46,121 nt of DNA from a virus: positions 1 through 46,121 of IMG/VR virus record IMGVR_UViG_3300033153_005115, one strand, 5' to 3'. A program made the position numbers and the translations under genes. Shown in pieces: positions 37,231 through 45,896 of this stretch; within the stretch, counting starts at the first letter, position 1; each line of letters opens with the position of its first letter. Below the pieces are notes generated by a model, which was not told the DNA's origin, did not search any database, and worked only from the letters and a program-made list of their open reading frames with translations.

Positions 37231-37548
37231 CTATACCTTCATTAAATTTGGGGAAATGTCTGCTTCAACAAAGATATAATCAACTGCAAAATTCCCATCT
37301 TGAATATTAATGTCTGACTTTAGAAACCTAAATGCCATACCATCCATAGACGATGCTTTGATAACCTTATTGATAAGTGCTTCATTGCCCTCTTTTGTTT
37401 GGATCACAAATGTGACCTGTCTCTGTAAAGATCGTGATTTCTGTTCTCTAAAAGCCACAAAAACAAAAGGTGCTTCATCGGTTTCTTTTGCAAGTCCTAA
37501 CAATATCTCTTTTACTTCTGCTTCTGTACAGTACATCGTGTCACTCAT
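37231..37548 (-). CDS. Putative tail terminator (U-like), 105 aa
   Basis: The 105-aa protein lies directly before the tail tube gene, the lambda gpU position. It has a helical N-terminal segment (CTEAEVKEILLGLAKE) and strands FVFVAFREQKSR, VTFVIQTK and FAVDYIFVEADIS. Sequence alone does not identify it as gpU; the order of genes does most of the work. A tail terminator caps the tube and joins the head. AGGTAAAGAAATG starts it. Confidence 0.6.
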   Translation of the reverse strand: MSDTMYCTEAEVKEILLGLAKETDEAPFVFVAFREQKSRSLQRQVTFVIQTKEGNEALINKVIKASSMDGMAFRFLKSDINIQDGNFAVDYIFVEADISPNLMKV

Positions 37549-37552
37549 TTCT

Positions 37553-37855
37553 TTACCTCATCGCTTTCTGTAATATGACTTGCATAAGCAAGTTCTCTTC
37601 ATCCGGTCTAAAATCAATGATACCATATTTTATAGTATCAATCAAGAAAGAACCATCTTTTGAGATATTTGGAAGATCCTCTTTTTTAAAAATTATCTTC
37701 CTCATCATTGAATCACCAAGCTCACTCTCTTGATCAAAAAATTGAACAGTGACTTTAGTTGACCTTGTACCAAGATAATATTTCACCTCTTGTGCAAATT
37801 CATCAGTATTAAAGAACACTTCTAAATCTGCTTTAATGTGTTCTTTAAAATTCAT
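37553..37855 (-). CDS. Head-tail joining protein (FII-like), 100 aa
   Basis: The 100-aa protein has the small beta-barrel look of lambda gpFII and related attachment proteins: helix FKEHIKADLEVFFNTDEFAQEV, strands KVTVQFFDQ, RKIIFKKEDLP, IDTIKYGIIDFRPDEENLLMQVILQ. It is in the expected place between head and tail genes. There is no strong ribosome binding site. It joins the neck to the tail. Confidence 0.65.
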   Translation of the reverse strand: MNFKEHIKADLEVFFNTDEFAQEVKYYLGTRSTKVTVQFFDQESELGDSMMRKIIFKKEDLPNISKDGSFLIDTIKYGIIDFRPDEENLLMQVILQKAMR

Positions 37856-37861
37856 ATGTCA

Positions 37862-38056
37862 CTACTTTTTTGTTTCTTTTTTAGCTTTAGGCTTTTTCTT
37901 TACTTCAGCTTTCTTCACGGTGGGTGTAGGACTCTCAACAGAACTAAGCCTTTGTAACTCCTTTGCTTCTTCATCTGAGAACAGATTAGAAGTATCACCC
38001 TTCCCGAAACGACCTTTGCTTGTGAGCGTAGTTGCAATAAACTTAACTTTAGCCAT
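37862..38056 (-). CDS. Small head-region protein, 64 aa (FI-like position)
   Basis: The 64-aa protein starts AKVKFIATTLTSKGRFGKGD, then has a short acidic segment (LFSDEEAKELQRL) and a basic Lys-rich tail (KKAEVKKKPKAKKETKK). TAGGAGCATAAGATG is a good start. It sits after the decoration-like protein, where lambda has FI. A similar short N-terminal pattern occurs in small phage head proteins, but no family is certain. The basic tail could contact DNA. Confidence 0.65.
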   Translation of the reverse strand: MAKVKFIATTLTSKGRFGKGDTSNLFSDEEAKELQRLSSVESPTPTVKKAEVKKKPKAKKETKK

Positions 38057-38057
38057 C

Positions 38058-38396
38058 TTATGCTCCTAGTTTTACGTTTACTGTTCCTGCTACTGCACCT
38101 GCTTTTTCTGTTACCGCATAACCGATAATTTGGTTATCCGTTAAAGTGGTTGTAGCTTCAATACCACCGACATTATCAAGATAGATTTTATCACCAAGTG
38201 CGATTGTATTCGCTGTTACTGCTGTGAACTGAAACACACCTTCAATTTGAAGTGCTACATCACCACCTGAAACAACGTCTGCTGATGCAATACCAACTCT
38301 TACACCGAAATCAATCGGATCACCTACATTATAGTCTGCATCTGCAACGATATTTACAACGTCACCTAATTGAACTTTAACTGCTGTTTTAGCCAT
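38058..38396 (-). CDS. Capsid decoration protein, DUF2190-like, 112 aa
   Basis: The 112-aa protein fits DUF2190 capsid-decorating proteins: KVQLGDVVNIVADADYNVGD (residues 7-26), then DPIDFGVRVGIASADVVSGGDVALQIEG split over the next strands, FQFTAVTANTIALGDKIYLD and IIGYAVTEKAGAVAGTVNVKL. All of it is short beta strands with alternating Val, Gly and Ala. It would trimerise on the capsid surface, as lambda gpD does. It lies directly after the major capsid gene. Confidence 0.82.
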   Translation of the reverse strand: MAKTAVKVQLGDVVNIVADADYNVGDPIDFGVRVGIASADVVSGGDVALQIEGVFQFTAVTANTIALGDKIYLDNVGGIEATTTLTDNQIIGYAVTEKAGAVAGTVNVKLGA

Positions 38397-38426
38397 TTTT
38401 TATCCTTTTAAAAATATATTTAAGAA

Positions 38427-38442
38427 TGAGTCAAAAGACTCA
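38427..38442 (-). terminator. Hairpin after the major capsid gene
   Basis: TGAGTC-tttt-GACTCA on the minus strand, a perfect 6-bp stem followed by TTCTTAAATATATTTTTA. Placed just 8 bp after the capsid stop, it may partly terminate transcription or stabilise the capsid mRNA. Confidence 0.55.
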
Positions 38443-38449
38443 CTCAAAC

Positions 38450-39850
38450 TTACACGTTACCTTGATAGATACCACGATAGTCTTGTGCCATAACACCAAA
38501 GTCAAAGATACCTTCAAATGAAGTGTTTGACAATGCGTTTCTGTCAACTTGAAGTAATGGTCTACGACCTGTACCTGCAAGATAACCTGCCTTGATAGTT
38601 CTTTTGTTTGCAGTTAAATACCATTCCGTACCTGTAAGCTCACCTGAAACAATCGGTTGAACGATGTTTGCATATGGGTTAACCACACCTGAGTTTTTCT
38701 CAGAAACCGTACTTGACATAGATCCAAGTAACACTCTTGCTTTTTTAGCAAGTTCAACAGGAATATGTAAGTATGCCGGAGAGATATTCGCTCTTGTATT
38801 AGCATTTGCTAACAAGTGACTACCCATAGCAAGAATACCTGCTTCTAGTGCCGAACCTGCTTCATCAAACGCATCTGTTGCAAGGTTGCTGTGATCTGCG
38901 TGAAGGATTGATTTCCCATCAGCCATTAAGTAACCTGCACCTGACCCTTGTTTTCTAAGTAGGTCATAAACCATACCGTTTGCCAAGTTTCCTGAACGCT
39001 CTGTAAGGTTATTGATCATACCTGTAAACGCATTTAAATCGTCATTGATAATCATCTTACGAGTGACTGTAAACTTGTTACCGTAAGTATCAATAAACCA
39101 TCTTTCAGCACCTTCACCGATTTCAACTTCTTTTAACTCGCCATTTTCAAGCACTTTGTCAAGTTTACCACCTGCTGTCTGTGTTGTAATGTCTGTGTTT
39201 TCTCTGAAGTCTCTAACGTCTTCCTCTTGAATCCATTGCTTATATGTATGTTCTTCAGCATCAAAGTCTGCAATGATTTTTCTGTTACCTGCTTCTAGTA
39301 ATAGAAGTGGGAAGTCAGATGTACTCATAGCTCTGTTTGCAACATCCATAGTTGACATAGCATAGTTTGCTGTATCACCTGTAATTGCTCTTGCAATATC
39401 AGAGAAACCTGCTGATCTAAATTTATTATCTTTAAGGTCAACTGCAACACCCATTCTACTTGCAACTACATCTTCAAGTTGACGCACCATAGCTTCTCTG
39501 TTTGGAGTAGTGCCAACTCTGATAGACTCAGTTTCTTTTGCCTTAGCATCAAGTATCGCTCTTGCAAAGGTGTGAGCCGTTTGTGTTTTATCACCAACTG
39601 CTAAATCACGAACCTCATCACTAGCACTGTAAAGTGTAGCCATGTCTTTGATCTCTGCAACTCTTTTAAGCTCTGCATTTTCAGTTTTCATCAGTTCAAA
39701 AGCTTTTCTATCAGCTTCATCTTTGTCTGCTCTGAGCTTATCTTCTTTAGCAATGTCAGCACGTACTTGTGTAAGGTCTGATTCTTGCTCTACCGTTCTC
39801 TTCTCTTTAGCAATCGCTTCAAGCTTTGCTAATCTCTCTTTTAGTGTCAT
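38450..39850 (-). CDS. Major capsid protein (HK97-fold, gpT-like), 466 aa
   Basis: The 466-aa protein has an N-terminal coiled coil of about 70 residues (TLKERLAKLEAIAKEKRTVE to AELKRVAEI). This probably acts as a built-in scaffold (delta domain) removed by the S78 protease. The mature part is of the Mu gpT / HK97-fold type: FSDIARAITGD, STSDFPLLLLEAGNRK, EEHTYKQWIQEEDVRDFREN, FTVTRKMIINDDLNAFTGM, KSILHADHSNLA and TGTEWYLTANKRT. CAAGGAGTAGAACATG starts it. No separate scaffold gene is seen, which agrees with a fused one. Confidence 0.88.
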   Translation of the reverse strand: MTLKERLAKLEAIAKEKRTVEQESDLTQVRADIAKEDKLRADKDEADRKAFELMKTENAELKRVAEIKDMATLYSASDEVRDLAVGDKTQTAHTFARAILDAKAKETESIRVGTTPNREAMVRQLEDVVASRMGVAVDLKDNKFRSAGFSDIARAITGDTANYAMSTMDVANRAMSTSDFPLLLLEAGNRKIIADFDAEEHTYKQWIQEEDVRDFRENTDITTQTAGGKLDKVLENGELKEVEIGEGAERWFIDTYGNKFTVTRKMIINDDLNAFTGMINNLTERSGNLANGMVYDLLRKQGSGAGYLMADGKSILHADHSNLATDAFDEAGSALEAGILAMGSHLLANANTRANISPAYLHIPVELAKKARVLLGSMSSTVSEKNSGVVNPYANIVQPIVSGELTGTEWYLTANKRTIKAGYLAGTGRRPLLQVDRNALSNTSFEGIFDFGVMAQDYRGIYQGNV

Positions 39851-39853
39851 GTT

Positions 39854-40444
39854 CTACTCCTTGTGTGAAATACCATAAAAGGCTTCAAGTTCTTCAACTC
39901 TTGCCAACACTTCTGATTCATCTTCTAAGAAGATCACCTCACGCTTCTTTGCACCCTTATCGAAACCTATACCAACTGCTGATAATTCAAAAATTTCATA
40001 GTCAATAATGGTAACGAGATCCGGTTCACCGTCACGTTCTTCCACCTCGTATTTGTTAATCTGATAACCAATAGATACATCTGTGAGAATATTCTCTGTA
40101 TATTTACGATAGATATTTTGCTCATCTACCCCTGATCCAAACCAAACATCACTCACGATAGTGCCACCATCCACACGTGTTTCTTCAATCCGACCAATGG
40201 CACTATCTATATCACGATTGTGATTTTTGAAGAATGTTCTAAGGCTTTCAAATGAAGCACCTTCAATGCTAAGTTCCTCAACATAGGACTCACCGGAATA
40301 CCAATCATAACGCATACCACCGTTATCTTCTGAAACAATAGTAAATGTGTGGGTATTTGGTTTATCTTCTGTAGATGGATTCTTCAACCTAACAGTTGCC
40401 TGTCTGTAATGAACCTCACCTAAGAGGGCATTTCGCTTTTCCAT
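39854..40444 (-). CDS. Prohead maturation protease (S78-like)
   Basis: The 196-aa protein has the S78 pattern: LRTFFKNHNRDIDSAIGRIE with catalytic-like H75, and TDVSIGYQINKYEVEE with S124, in an alpha/beta domain that begins LGEVHYRQATVRL. It would cut the delta domain of the capsid protein during head maturation. It sits directly before the capsid gene and has its own leftward promoter at 40463-40490. TAGGAGTAAAGGAATATTATG is a strong start. Confidence 0.85.
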   Translation of the reverse strand: MEKRNALLGEVHYRQATVRLKNPSTEDKPNTHTFTIVSEDNGGMRYDWYSGESYVEELSIEGASFESLRTFFKNHNRDIDSAIGRIEETRVDGGTIVSDVWFGSGVDEQNIYRKYTENILTDVSIGYQINKYEVEERDGEPDLVTIIDYEIFELSAVGIGFDKGAKKREVIFLEDESEVLARVEELEAFYGISHKE

Positions 40445-40462
40445 AATATTCCTTTACTCCTA

Positions 40463-40490
40463 ATTATATCATATTATTTAATATAATCAA
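40463..40490 (-). promoter_or_regulatory. Leftward late promoter with palindromic spacer (protease/capsid)
   Basis: On the minus strand, TTGATT (40490-40485), 16-bp spacer ATATTAAATAATATGA, TATAAT (40468-40463), with TG-n before the -10. The spacer contains the palindrome ATATTA-aa-TAATAT. The start of the protease gene is 19 bp downstream. Its -35 overlaps the end of the portal gene. Confidence 0.72.
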
Positions 40491-41944
40491 GACTGTCTAT
40501 TTTGAGCTTCTAATTGTTCAAGCCTCTCACCAAGTTCTTCTATCATGATTCTAGCATCTGCCATATCCTGAGTAGGAGAGGTATTATCTTTAGTTTCCGG
40601 TTCAACCCACAATCCATGTTCTTTCAATAGTTCCATTTCATGTTTCTTCTGCAATAAGATCTCTTCAAAGTCTTTACCCTGAGCCATTGCCTCATCCGTT
40701 TGAGTAGTGAGGTTCATAGCAATCTCTTTTTCAGTGGCTAATAGGTCTTTAAGAGGGTCAACCCATGAACGTTTAGGTTTAATCCATTTTTGTTTTAAGA
40801 ACTCTGTCTTATCTGTCATGAATTTAACAGCCGGTATTTTAATCATCCCTCTTAATATCTCAACTTCTAACCAAGTAGAGTAAATATCATTAAGAACATA
40901 CGATATAAAATGTTTTTGTTCAGCATCAAAACGATAGTTGTCTTGAATCAAAGAGGCTCTTGATGAAGCAAAGTTCACTTTAGAGTAATCTTTAAACGCC
41001 AATTCATATGACACCCTACGTGCTGTAGCGATTAACCGGATAGTGGTTTCTGTAAAAGCTTTATAATCATCAGATGCCCCTTGCGGTGCTTGTTTATCAA
41101 TGGATTCACCCTTTTGTAGATAATACACCATCAAGCCGTTGATCTCTTGTAATTTCAAGTCCTCTTTAGTAACACCGGTAGATGAAGGATCAAGGTCTGC
41201 TTTGACTGTGTATGCAATGGAAGCTCTTGCCCTTGCACCCATGATGGTTGCTGATTGGAAGCCTGAGAAATTCTTTATATCAATAATAGATTGTTTATAC
41301 TCACTAACACCACGATCTTGTGAAAATCTCTCTGTTTTATAGTAGTTTATAATGTATTCAGCCGGTATTGACATAGTTTGGCTTGTATAATTACCATTTT
41401 CATCAGCCACTTTAAAGCGATATGCCTTGATTTTACCATCAGGAGTTTTCTCTACACCGTTATCTTCACCACCATCTAAGGCATCGGCTTCAATAACCTG
41501 TAACTGCAACCCTTCCTTAGTGAATCGTTTGTAAATATAAACCTCACCATCAACCATACGAGTACCTAAAAGCACACGCTGAATATCAGCAAAGTTCATT
41601 TTACCCATGCTGTCACATAAGAGTTTATCCTCTGACCATATTTTCCAACGTCTTTCTATATCATCATCAAGTTTCTTCTTACCAATCCTACTTTGCAGTG
41701 TGATACCTTGACCAATAACATTGTCAACAATAGCACCGTCAATATTAGCCATGATTGGGTTATTTGCAAAGAGCCATCTTGCCCTTGCCCTAAGTGTGTC
41801 TCTATCTACTGTAGCTGTTTGTTCAAAACTGCTGTTAGCGTTCCAAAAATCACGGTTGGCATCTGTCTTTTTACCACCTTCATAGAAAGCCCGTGTTTTT
41901 GGTTGAGGAAAAAACCAATCTTTTATTCTTTGTAATCTACCCAA
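40487..41944 (-). CDS. Portal protein, lambda type
   Basis: A 485-aa lambda-type portal (Phage_portal_2 family). Typical segments are RARWLFANNPIMANIDGAIV, VDNVIGQGITLQSRIG, FADIQRVLLGTRMVDGEVYI, LQVIEADALD, IPAEYIINYYKTER, DRGVSEYKQSII and SYELAFKDYSKVNFASSRAS. It forms the dodecameric channel at the packaging vertex. The start is TTG at 41944 after GGAGTAAGTT, overlapping the gpW-like gene by 8 bp. The C-terminus ends in a coiled coil (MIEELGERLEQLEAQ). Confidence 0.92.
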   Translation of the reverse strand: MGRLQRIKDWFFPQPKTRAFYEGGKKTDANRDFWNANSSFEQTATVDRDTLRARARWLFANNPIMANIDGAIVDNVIGQGITLQSRIGKKKLDDDIERRWKIWSEDKLLCDSMGKMNFADIQRVLLGTRMVDGEVYIYKRFTKEGLQLQVIEADALDGGEDNGVEKTPDGKIKAYRFKVADENGNYTSQTMSIPAEYIINYYKTERFSQDRGVSEYKQSIIDIKNFSGFQSATIMGARARASIAYTVKADLDPSSTGVTKEDLKLQEINGLMVYYLQKGESIDKQAPQGASDDYKAFTETTIRLIATARRVSYELAFKDYSKVNFASSRASLIQDNYRFDAEQKHFISYVLNDIYSTWLEVEILRGMIKIPAVKFMTDKTEFLKQKWIKPKRSWVDPLKDLLATEKEIAMNLTTQTDEAMAQGKDFEEILLQKKHEMELLKEHGLWVEPETKDNTSPTQDMADARIMIEELGERLEQLEAQNRQS

Positions 41945-42173
41945 AACTTACTCCAAATGCTCTACCTGTACGTGCTGTCCTATTAGGAAGAACATCACCA
42001 TACTTATCTAAATTAGCTTGTGCATCTTTCTCCATGCCACGTAGCTGTTCAAGGTCTGCTCTCCAAAAGACACGCCCACCTAATTCATAGCGTTGACCAC
42101 CTTCCATAATAGTTGTTATACCTGTTTGTATCTGAGCTAATTTCTCACCATACGTTAATAACTGCACTGCCAT
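41937..42173 (-). CDS. gpW-like head-tail joining protein, 78 aa
   Basis: The 78-aa protein has a typical gpW pattern: LAQIQTGITTIMEGGQRYEL (residues 11-30), GGRVFWRADLEQLRGMEKDA and a basic tail. In lambda, gpW seals the packaged head below the portal. Its place before the portal gene agrees. AAAAGGATTTCTATG is the start site and a strong leftward promoter lies 19 bp upstream. Confidence 0.82.
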   Translation of the reverse strand: MAVQLLTYGEKLAQIQTGITTIMEGGQRYELGGRVFWRADLEQLRGMEKDAQANLDKYGDVLPNRTARTGRAFGVSFG

Positions 42174-42191
42174 AGAAATCCTTTTAGCACT

Positions 42192-42219
42192 ATTATATCA
42201 TATTAATTAATATATTCAA
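42192..42219 (-). promoter_or_regulatory. Leftward late promoter with palindromic spacer (gpW/portal)
   Basis: On the minus strand, TTGAAT (42219-42214), 16-bp spacer, TATAAT (42197-42192) with TG-n before it. The spacer holds the perfect palindrome ATATTAATTAATAT. It gives a separate transcript for head genes downstream of the methyltransferase cassette, which reads the other way. Confidence 0.75.
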
Positions 42220-42243
42220 TGGTGATGGTTTTAAGATATATTA

Positions 42244-42263
42244 AAGTTTATCTTAGTTATACT
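42244..42263 (+). promoter_or_regulatory. Rightward promoter of the methyltransferase cassette
   Basis: AAGTTTATC-N6-ATACT with -10 TATACT at 42258-42263, 22 bp before the start. It is the third copy of the element at 3697 and 3718, and stands back to back with the leftward gpW promoter, 24 bp apart. Confidence 0.55.
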
Positions 42264-42285
42264 TTTAAAAATTAAAGGAGTTAAA

Positions 42286-43302
42286 ATGAACAATAGTAAA
42301 AAATACATACAACATCTTGGTAAAACATTCACAACAACACACCACCAATCAGATTTAAGCGATAAAAAGTGTAAAAAAATTCGTAAAATGTTTTTCAAAA
42401 AAGGTGACATTGAAGATGTTAAAAAAGAAATGGTTAGGTTATATGAAAAAAACGGTCTTAAAATACCAAACACATACAATTATTTTTTTTATGAACTAAT
42501 GGCAGAATGTAAACTATCAACACAGTCATGGAGTATTAAGGAATTTATACAAAGTAATGATTTAATTAGGTTTGCATATGCTAAGATGAAAGCTTTTCCA
42601 AAAGTTTTCCCAACACACTACACAGATATTAAAAATATTAAAGCTGTGTTCAGGCTAAGTCCTTCAGGAACAGCATCAAAACTATCAAACTTCCCCTACA
42701 AAGAAGCAAAGTTAATTATTGACAAATACAACACCAATGATAATTATTTTGATTTTTCATGTGGTTGGGGGGTTAGATTATTGGCATCTTTAAGCAATGA
42801 CGTTAATTATTTTGGAGTTGACCCAAACAAACCGTTGGTTAAAAAACTAAATAAGATGTCTAAACTATACAAAGAAAATACAGAATGTACATCTACTGTT
42901 GATATAAGGAATCAAGGAAGTGAGGTGTATGTAAAAGAATGGAAAAATACGATGGGTTTAGCATTTAGCTCCCCACCATATTTCACATTAGAAAAATATG
43001 GCATTGCAGGTGATGGTCAATCAATATCTAACAACACTACTTATGAGGAATGGTTAGAACATTATTGGAAACCCACTGTTAAAAATATTAAAAAGTATTT
43101 AGTTAAAGATGGTAACTTCCTACTCAATATTAAAAACATAAAAGGGTACGCACTGTTGGATGATATGCAGTTAATTATTGAGCATGAAGGTTTTGTCCAT
43201 ATTGACAGCTTTTCTCTTAAGAATATTAACCGCATTATACTGATACAAAATAATAAAAACACCGATGAACAGGTGCTTGTTTTTAAAAAAAAGGATATGT
43301 AA
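42286..43302 (+). CDS. DNA methyltransferase (SAM-dependent, SPPY motif)
   Basis: The 338-aa protein has a class I SAM-binding motif FDFSCGWGVRLLASL (155-169), an acidic residue after the second strand (FGVDPNK, D179), and a catalytic SSPPYF (228-233) of the N4/N6 amino-methyltransferase type. A long N-terminal helical part (1-120) may select the target. ATTAAAGGAGTTAAAATG gives a very strong start. The gene reads against the morphogenesis genes and has its own promoter, as expected for a moron. It probably protects phage DNA from restriction. The DNA site is unknown; no partner nuclease is seen. Confidence 0.83.
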   Translation: MNNSKKYIQHLGKTFTTTHHQSDLSDKKCKKIRKMFFKKGDIEDVKKEMVRLYEKNGLKIPNTYNYFFYELMAECKLSTQSWSIKEFIQSNDLIRFAYAKMKAFPKVFPTHYTDIKNIKAVFRLSPSGTASKLSNFPYKEAKLIIDKYNTNDNYFDFSCGWGVRLLASLSNDVNYFGVDPNKPLVKKLNKMSKLYKENTECTSTVDIRNQGSEVYVKEWKNTMGLAFSSPPYFTLEKYGIAGDGQSISNNTTYEEWLEHYWKPTVKNIKKYLVKDGNFLLNIKNIKGYALLDDMQLIIEHEGFVHIDSFSLKNINRIILIQNNKNTDEQVLVFKKKDM

Positions 43303-43541
43303 TGAATGAAGTAGTACAGAAAATATGTGACTTAGATGAAGTGTTCCCTAATGTTTATAAAGTGTTTTTTTATGGAAACGAAAAGACACCTTCTCAACCT
43401 GACGGTGAGAGTAGATATTTTGAAAACCCCGAAGATGCAGTGGCATTTAAAGACAGGTATATAAAACATTGTGCATCAGTGGATATTGCAGAGTATTGTT
43501 GTGATACTGATAAATTCCTAACCTATATTGGTGACAGTTAA
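43302..43541 (+). CDS. Hypothetical protein in methyltransferase cassette, 79 aa
   Basis: The start overlaps the methyltransferase stop (TAATG), so the two are co-translated. The 79-aa protein is acidic, with MNEVVQKICDLDEVFPNVYK, a beta segment KVFFYGNEKT and the phrase RYFENPEDAVAFKDRYIK, then a Cys-rich end (AEYCCDTDKF). The ENPEDAVAF phrase is typical of small DUF-type proteins that bind a partner. It could modulate the methyltransferase or act independently. Its end overlaps the terminase gene by 4 bp on the opposite strand. Confidence 0.75.
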   Translation: MNEVVQKICDLDEVFPNVYKVFFYGNEKTPSQPDGESRYFENPEDAVAFKDRYIKHCASVDIAEYCCDTDKFLTYIGDS

Positions 43542-45382
43542 TATTCATCTAACCACTTATCTCTTGCTTGTGGTTTCTTGTTTTCAACTTGCTTAGGTTT
43601 TAGATGTTCACCTATATACAATATTGGTTTAGATATTTCATCAACCTTAATGTCCAATATAGTGAGGGTGGCAATAGCATATACCATACAGTCAATCGCC
43701 TCATTCCTTGTTCTCACTTTTATATACTTACCTTTTTCATCACGCTTCTCTGCTGTCAACATCTTAAAAAACTTATCATCAATTATGTCAAGCGTAGGAA
43801 AATGGACATAGTTATAACCACGTTCAGTAATCCCCAATCGTGCATAGAAATCATCTTTAATTGTCGTAGTTCCTATGATGAAAAGGTTGCTGTCATTCAT
43901 TGTAAGGTTCTTTAACTGCTTGTTCACTACAGGTGCGTTTAGTGTTGATGCCCCCTTGATCCCAAAGATCTTATTAGGCAGTCTGTGCTTAACATATTCA
44001 TAAACAGCCTTAGTCCTGTGACCACCGGTGTCTATTGATGAACCAAGCACTTTCATCTTAAAGCCGTCAACCCTAGTGTAAACCCTGTTGACAAGATAGT
44101 TGTCAAGTTCTTTTTTAGTTGCATCGTATTGAAAATCCCCTGCAATCACCTTGTAGTCTATCACAAAGAGGTTTCCGTTATGACCATGACCTAAGACCAA
44201 AACCTCAACTCTGTCATCCTGAGTGTCAATACCTGCTGTCAATAACATAACCTCATCAGGCACTTCAGCACCATACTCTTCAATTCTCTCACTTGGATTA
44301 GTAATGTCAACACCATCTAACTGAACCATGAATGGTCGTGCCTGTCTTGTGTTAACCCATGTTTGCATCATGCGTGAATCACCACGCTTCATGATCTTTG
44401 TTGCCTTTAGGAACTCTCTTGCAATGTCACCCCACGATAACCATCCGACAGGAGACAAGAAGGAAGGTATCAAATAACCTCTATGTATGTGACCCTCATT
44501 CTGAGGAATCCACATAGCACCGTTCTCTTCTTTCATCATCCATGTTTTCTTATACTCCGGTATCAATGTACCACAGTGTTTACAACTATACTTGACAACA
44601 CTTGTCAACTCGTAGTTGACATGAGTAAATTCAAAGTTTTCCCACTCAAAGTTTATAAGCTCATTACATTCAGGGCATGGCATAAAATATTCTCTTTGAT
44701 CACTGTCCTCATACTCTTTTTCTATATTAGAGTTACCTTCAATAGTTGGGGTTGAGTTTATAAATATCATTTTGTTGGAGAACGCATCGGATCTTGCTTT
44801 ACCAAGAGTCATTACATTACCCTCACCAAACTCACCAAACCCGTCAACATCATCTAATATGACCACCCTTGCAGAGAATGATCTAAATGATGAGGTTGAG
44901 TTTGACCATCCTAGTGTTACACCGCCACCGGCAACGTTCTTAGTAAACATATTACCTATTTCATCCTTACTCTTACCGCCCAACACCTTTGCTCTTAAAT
45001 GTGGTATGGCTCTAATGGCAGGGGTGAAACGTCTTGTGCTTGTACCTTTGGCAAGTGTTTCTGTTGGTACTATGTAGAGGATAGGGCATGGGTACAGATC
45101 GAGATATGTCAACATGATGTTGTCACCTACTGTTGACATGGCTATCTGTGTACCCTTCATCACCTTTACTTGGTTGCATGGTGACATTGGTGAACATGAG
45201 TCCATTATCTCTCTTGCATAGGGTGTACGTGAAGTCCGGTACTTACCTGCTTCTGCTGATGCTTCAGTGGTTAAGATACGATTAGCATCTGACCACTCTG
45301 AAACACTCTGTCTTGGATCAGGTTTAAGGGCGTTCATAATACCGGCAATGAGAGGGTTGATCATCCTGACCACTTTACTCAT
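43538..45382 (-). CDS. terL: Terminase large subunit (GpA family)
   Basis: Start set at ATG 45382 (AAAAGGTTTTGTATG), giving 614 aa; a GTG 15 bp upstream is less likely. GpA-family hallmarks: SEWSDANRILTTEASAEAGK (about 28-47), RTPYAREIMD, QVKVMKGTQIAMST (degenerate Walker A, 71-84), ARVVILDDVD (Walker B, 171-180), INSTPTIEG, a zinc ribbon CPEC/CKHC (236-270) and a nuclease domain with TAGIDTQDDRVEV and SSIDTGGH. It cuts and pumps DNA into the head. GpA-type enzymes usually use a cos site. It overlaps the small subunit gene by 8 bp. Confidence 0.95.
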   Translation of the reverse strand: MSKVVRMINPLIAGIMNALKPDPRQSVSEWSDANRILTTEASAEAGKYRTSRTPYAREIMDSCSPMSPCNQVKVMKGTQIAMSTVGDNIMLTYLDLYPCPILYIVPTETLAKGTSTRRFTPAIRAIPHLRAKVLGGKSKDEIGNMFTKNVAGGGVTLGWSNSTSSFRSFSARVVILDDVDGFGEFGEGNVMTLGKARSDAFSNKMIFINSTPTIEGNSNIEKEYEDSDQREYFMPCPECNELINFEWENFEFTHVNYELTSVVKYSCKHCGTLIPEYKKTWMMKEENGAMWIPQNEGHIHRGYLIPSFLSPVGWLSWGDIAREFLKATKIMKRGDSRMMQTWVNTRQARPFMVQLDGVDITNPSERIEEYGAEVPDEVMLLTAGIDTQDDRVEVLVLGHGHNGNLFVIDYKVIAGDFQYDATKKELDNYLVNRVYTRVDGFKMKVLGSSIDTGGHRTKAVYEYVKHRLPNKIFGIKGASTLNAPVVNKQLKNLTMNDSNLFIIGTTTIKDDFYARLGITERGYNYVHFPTLDIIDDKFFKMLTAEKRDEKGKYIKVRTRNEAIDCMVYAIATLTILDIKVDEISKPILYIGEHLKPKQVENKKPQARDKWLDEY

Positions 45383-45881
45383 ACAAAACCTTTTCACTAC
45401 TTAAATATTCCAACACTTGATTCAACTCTTTGTAAAAAAGTTCCTTACCCTCTTTAACATTTGCACTACCCATTATCTCTGCTGTTATTCTCTCAGGCAT
45501 TGCTAACAACTGATCACGTAAAACTCTAACTACAGTGAAAGCTTTTCTTTCAACCTCATCACGATATACCAATAGACCGGCTTCAATGTCAAACTTCTGT
45601 TTGGCGTTCATTCCTTGATATTCTTGGAGAAACACTTTAGTGGAATTGATCGTCTTAACCTTGCCATCTTTATCAACGGGGTTGTACTTATCACCGTTTG
45701 GCATCTTCTGATTCAACTCTGCTAATGCTTTCTTTACTTCTTTGAATTTGAACATCTTTTTACCATCAATTTCAACATATGGTAACTTACCTTCCGATGC
45801 TAATCGGGATAGGTATGGTCGGGATGATTTTATAACACCCTTTTTAGTAAGTTTTGCGTGTAGCTCAGTTATAGTGTACAT
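45375..45881 (-). CDS. terS: Terminase small subunit (Nu1-like)
   Basis: The 168-aa protein has an N-terminal winged-helix or MerR-like DNA-binding region (MYTITELHAKLTKKGVIKSS...YLSRLASEGKLPYVEIDGKK, residues 1-43), a linker, and a C-terminal helical part (FDIEAGLLVYRDEVERKAF). This is the Nu1-type layout; it recognises the packaging site and recruits the large subunit. AGAAGGAATTGAATG is the start. Its upstream region carries a promoter and several inverted repeats that could include the packaging site. Confidence 0.85.
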   Translation of the reverse strand: MYTITELHAKLTKKGVIKSSRPYLSRLASEGKLPYVEIDGKKMFKFKEVKKALAELNQKMPNGDKYNPVDKDGKVKTINSTKVFLQEYQGMNAKQKFDIEAGLLVYRDEVERKAFTVVRVLRDQLLAMPERITAEIMGSANVKEGKELFYKELNQVLEYLSSEKVLYE

Positions 45882-45896
45882 TCAATTCCTTCTTAT

